Source of the DNA: Mesocentrotus franciscanus
Taxonomy: Eukaryota; Echinodermata; Echinoidea; Camarodonta; Strongylocentrotidae
Direction: 5' to 3'
NCBI GenBank assembly: GCA_037976565.1
Contig: CP137666.1
Span: forward strand, 59,661,413 to 59,725,412
DNA: 64,000 nt
The notes under the pieces are model-generated. The model made no database searches. It was not told the DNA's origin and saw nothing but the letters and a program-made list of their open reading frames with translations. A program made the translations under genes and the position numbers. Shown here one piece after another: positions 59,836-64,000 of this stretch (its first letter is position 1; each line of letters begins with the position of its first letter).

Positions 59836-61104
59836 AAAAAAAAAGGGGGGGTGGGGATCGACAGGCCTACCATTCACGTCTTGAAGCTGAAACGGCAAAA
59901 GCTTGACACCGGAAAGATGAAAGTTAAAATAAAGAAGAAAAATTCTTGTCACTGAATTACCTTTGTGCTCAAAATCAGCTTACCGATCAACACTTCAGAG
60001 AGAAAAAGATAAAAATTGGATTATGGTTTCCATTGTCCAGTAAATCTAATTTTTTGAACAAAGCTTGTTCAGACGCTGGAATTCTCTGAAATCGTTTCTT
60101 TTGAGATCTAAAGTTGATTTGCATTATGTGTATTGATCTGGTGAGATAATGCGATTTGTTAGATCGTTAGTCGGGTACGTTTCAAGGTGTCCGTTTCTCG
60201 ATGTTCCCGGCATCGACGTAACACGGCAAAATAATGAGGGGGTCCAGCCGCCAATATGACGCGGATATGGAAATATTAGGTAGAGCATAGGGTAAAGTAA
60301 ATTACTAGCGATGACTCAAAACTATTAACAAATAAAAAGCATTGTGAATTATGAAACAAGTCTATGTTAGTTCAATCCCAGCTTTCGATCATCTCACAAT
60401 GGTCTTTCATAGGCATGCGGACACAATTTTAAAGGGGATGGGGCGGGGACTGTTGTCTCTTGCTTAGATATAAATTTGTCAAGTTTCTAAAATATCATTT
60501 TTTTACGGTGACAGCTTGATGGCGCGTTAAAAAAAAAAAAAAAATCGGAAAGACAATTCAAGACCATTTCAATAGCCTTGTGCGTCACCTACCGGTATTG
60601 TAATGTTCGAATAAAACATTACACGTTAACCGAAACTAATGTATATAGGCAATACAATATAAGGTATTGCAATTCCCTTACATTGATTGAAACTCTTTTG
60701 ATCGTGTTAATGGTTATTGGGGTCATCAAATTCCTACAGACCTACAGTATGAACGGAACCAGCCATCGATGTTATAGCAAGATGTTTTCAGATGTATCAA
60801 TGCATACCATTCAAATATCACTATATTAGTTCTGACAAAATCATTATAATAATGACCACTGATTGATAAGAAATTATTTCACTCGCCATTTACTTCTGGT
60901 CAATATTTAGCGAGCTGAAGTAGAGTAATATCGAAATTGGATATGAGTCTATGTACTTTCAAAATGGCATATAAGAATGAATCAATGATTTTTATTTTAC
61001 TCAATATCGCAATATTGTAGGATCTGTTCTCTGCTAAAGGTCTCAATGATTTTTTTTTAATCTTCGTCGCGGAATTTCCAACCTTATATAATATATATAT
61101 ATTG
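59836..61104. other. Non-coding AT-rich DNA
   Basis: Nothing recognisable as a gene. A CpG-richer patch lies at about 60150-60290 and a poly(A) run at about 60530-60544. Copies of a possible old dispersed repeat (CATTTCAATAGCC) are near 60565. Confidence 0.45.
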
Positions 61105-61200
61105 ACAGAGAGAGAGAGAGAGAGAGAGAGAAAAGAGAGAAGAGAGAGAGAGAGAGAGAAGAGGAGAAAAAGAAAGATAGGAGAAGAGAGAGACAAGAAA
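61105..61200. repeat. (GA)n-rich tract
   Basis: Interrupted GA run of about 95 bp, preceded by a short TA run. Confidence 0.9.
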
Positions 61201-63599
61201 GAGTGTAAGTGGCAGAATAATGCAGATTACATGCTTTTCATGCTTGTTTGTCAGAAACTATTGGAAACATTTTATTTATAGGAAGTGCTGATCAATAAAT
61301 TTGAGTTTAGCTATCTTTATCTCAACTACCTCTTTCATGCTTATTATATTTTATTTCTATTTCTTAGTATCGATATTTTCTAAATATATCTTTGTGTTCT
61401 AATACTTGTCTCAAATGCAGCACAATGATCCATTTTGCATTATTAGATGCGATATCATTTCATTCACGCGTCGAAACGACGTCAACATTCTGTCGCACAG
61501 TTAAAATCTCTTTAGTTTACACCAGCAAGGTATTTTGAAAACAAAATGACTCGAAAAACAACAAATATAATAAGAATGAAACACAAAAAGAGAGAATAAG
61601 CAATCAAGGACAACAGGAGGGCATCAGATGGTTTAGGTTTCAATGATAATGAACATACTAACAGGATGAGGTCTCCTATGTACGTCACATTCTCCTGATT
61701 CAGGCATTTCTTCTGAAAAGCGCTAACGAACCTCTTCGTATCACCAGATGTGATTCGCCTTGATTAAACTTTTATTTTGTATTTTTGTATTTTTTTCGTG
61801 AGCGAAGGATGTAAGGAAGGAAGTGAAATAATGGTAAACTTGTACTTATGCATGTTTATATATATAGACATTATGTTTCTTTTCTTTATTTTGTTTGTTT
61901 ACGGCACTCCACTCCAACGCCCAAACACCGCAACAAAGAATAGTTTGTTCCTTTCTTATGTCGCACCACCCTCTTTATGCCTTTACGTAACGCTTAGACA
62001 ATACGCACCTCTCGTTAAATTATTTTTCTCTTTTGGTATAATTGCATTTTTTCACATGAAATTGCAGAACAATTTAAATGACTGCTGTATTTTTCCTATT
62101 GATTTCTTTATTTTGCACCACCCCCCATTCATGAAACTCGTTTGATGGTGTTGGCATTTAGTCTCGAGGTCATTCGGTTTTCTTTCTTATTATCGTTTTG
62201 AAATAATGGATGTGTCAACATCAAATAATGTTGATGGATTTACTGATGCCGTTCTTTTTTAATTAATCTGGTAAAGTTGATGTTTTCGCAACTGTTATGC
62301 AATGCACCGAAAACTACAGATACCGTTGACTTAGGGTGTAAGAGTCTGTTGAAAATAAAGGCCTCCATTTCACTAAAAAGCCTGATGGGTCCAACAGTCG
62401 CAAAACGTGGTATGATTTGGTTTTAACTTGATCCTCGAATTATGGACACAAGAATGCTTACGAGTTAAGGAGATTTATAGGCGTGTCCGAGATAATTATG
62501 GTCAAGCGTTTAACTATCACCTACATCTATGCGACTCGTACGAGTGGGGACCGTGCGCATCGATTCAAGGAATAATATGGGTTGTTCCAAGAAAGTGCAT
62601 TTTGAAATATTGTTCTGCTCTCTATGGTTCCAAAGTATTATATTATATTTGAAATTGAATTTGTAAAGAGGACAGGTCTAATTATGATCCCGGTAGACAT
62701 TAACTTCTTGTTTATTCTAAAGTATTTATTAACGTGTTCTATAATCTCTTTTTACGATTGACTCAAATTAAGATATTAGGCAGATTGAACTCCCTCCTGA
62801 CGATTGTCGGACAGGACATCAACGATAAATGTGGGAATTCATTTTGTCGAAACTTCTTGTGCAGGATTCCTATCTACCCTCCCAAGTGTATCCGCAAAAT
62901 TTGAATAGCAGGCAAATCAAATTTGTGGCACCTTTGACTGAGCTCCAGACTAGAGAGTGCAGTGCGAAGAGTCTTTAATAGTTGAGTAGATTTAATAGTT
63001 GAGGGCGTTATAATTATTGTCCACTTTTCAACAAGAGAGACCCAACTTTTCTTGCATTTAGCGAGGAAAAAATACAGATAAATCGGCGTTTTTACTCGTC
63101 CACGTGGAGGAAATGGAATTCATGCGCACCGATTTCAGAAGCCTGACACGACTTAATTTTCGCCTCCTACGTCAATGACGCGATTTTAGAGCAATAAATC
63201 GTCGATGGTGAGGGGCCCTATTAACGGCAAATCGATGATTAACTTTTCCACCCGGTTAGGCTCGGTGCTCTGGCGCGCACATCCTAAGGTAACTATGAAA
63301 GAAAAGATATCGATGTTTTAAAAGAGCAAATTTAGAGAGAAGAAATGAGAGAGAGAGAACGAATGTTTAGCTCAATTAAAATGAGTGATAAACTTTGCTC
63401 ATCGTATCATTACGGGTAAAATGTAATTATGTGTTTCAAAATGATCCAAAGCAAGCGCCATACTTTTTTTTTTATTCTTGTCATATTCCTTACTCCACGT
63501 TTTAGGCAAGTTTCTGCAGCTTACGACTGTACAAACGGTTAGAATTTATATCCGACAAATTTGTTAATTGAGGAAAAGGACTTTGCACATGAGCATAAT
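61201..63599. other. Non-coding or unassigned DNA
   Basis: The 62428-62652 plus frame (74 codons, containing RRVRDNYGQAFNYHLHLCDS) has more balanced codons than its surroundings but matches no family I know. A CpG-rich patch occurs at about 63080-63290. No gene is called. Confidence 0.35.
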
Positions 63600-63690
63600 T
63601 GCATTTAGCCTCGGACCTAGGTCTTCCCGCTTTGAAGACCATCTCTCTATCCACTTAGCTAGACCACCTCTTACAGTTAAAGCTTGCATG
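63600..63690 (-). mobile_element. tRNA-like SINE head (fragment)
   Basis: The minus strand reads GGTGGTCTAGCTAAGTGGAT. It contains TAGCTAAGTGG, an exact fit to the Pol III A-box, followed by AAGCGGGAAGACCTAGGTCC in place of a good B-box. The T-arm does not fold as a tRNA, so a SINE remnant is more likely than a tRNA gene. Confidence 0.4.
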
Positions 63691-64000
63691 CGTACCCAAG
63701 CTCCTGTATAAAGGAAATCTACAATGTATTATTGAAAGTACAATGATCTTCACTTGTATATTATACTCTTCACAAGTTTTTTGTCTTCTAAATTTTCTGA
63801 AAAATGTGTAAAATGAGAAGAAGAGAGAAGAAAATAGATATTAGTCTGGAATTGAAAATGAATTGGAACGGGTCGCTCCTGATCGAAATTTATTGAAAGA
63901 TATGGGTGGAATACATACTGATCTTGTTATGAAATAGTATGAAATGAATATAATAGTAACTACTATAACACGGTTTTGTTTACAAATCAATCATACCTAT
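63691..64000. other. Non-coding AT-rich DNA at the window end
   Basis: Nothing recognised. Confidence 0.5.

Noticed and set aside
61777..62145. 122-codon hydrophobic plus-strand frame resembling a membrane protein
   Set aside because: Phe/Ile/Leu richness follows from T-rich sequence, and no motif or start context supports it.
63600..63690. Possible tRNA gene on the minus strand
   Set aside because: The A-box is good but the B-box and T-arm do not fit, so a SINE head is more likely.

Overview
This is a eukaryotic, AT-rich, intron-rich window. It is dominated by one split gene on the minus strand and by many non-coding repeats. The gene encodes DSTYK (dual serine/threonine and tyrosine protein kinase, also called RIPK5). 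Large introns, tRNA-derived SINEs, many short inverted-repeat transposons and recurrent palindromic words (ACATGT, TACCGGTA) suggest a marine deuterostome invertebrate, most likely a sea urchin. The species cannot be named from the sequence alone.

Layout. 1-15.9 kb: mostly non-coding AT-rich DNA. It holds two weak candidate signal-peptide exons (1131 + and 7647-7717 -), a LINE reverse-transcriptase relic (4.1-4.4 kb), a minisatellite arranged as a large inverted repeat (6.3-6.7 kb) and a repeat-poor AT-rich stretch downstream of DSTYK. 15,905-50,668: DSTYK, ten coding exons on the minus strand. All splice junctions fit GT-AG and exon phases agree throughout, except for a 2-nt deficit inside exon 3 that breaks the frame. 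The introns carry SINEs, MITEs, a second LINE relic, a six-unit 140-bp tandem repeat in which each unit bears a DR1 nuclear-receptor motif, and a tandem triplication of a ~935-bp repeat. 50.7-64 kb: the DSTYK 5' flank, a degenerate TGCCCC minisatellite interrupted by a transposon, a 2.1-kb CTA/CCA satellite, a ~940-bp nested foldback element, then unannotated AT-rich DNA with GA tracts.

With the 2-nt gap allowed for, the DSTYK exons give a 950-residue protein. It has a conserved N-terminal region with a degenerate P-loop-like motif, a central helical region and a C-terminal kinase domain (Lys694, HRD 789-791, DLG 809-811, APE 831-833). No other gene in the window can be called with confidence. 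I ran no searches: family names come from recognising motifs, and splice sites were read by eye.
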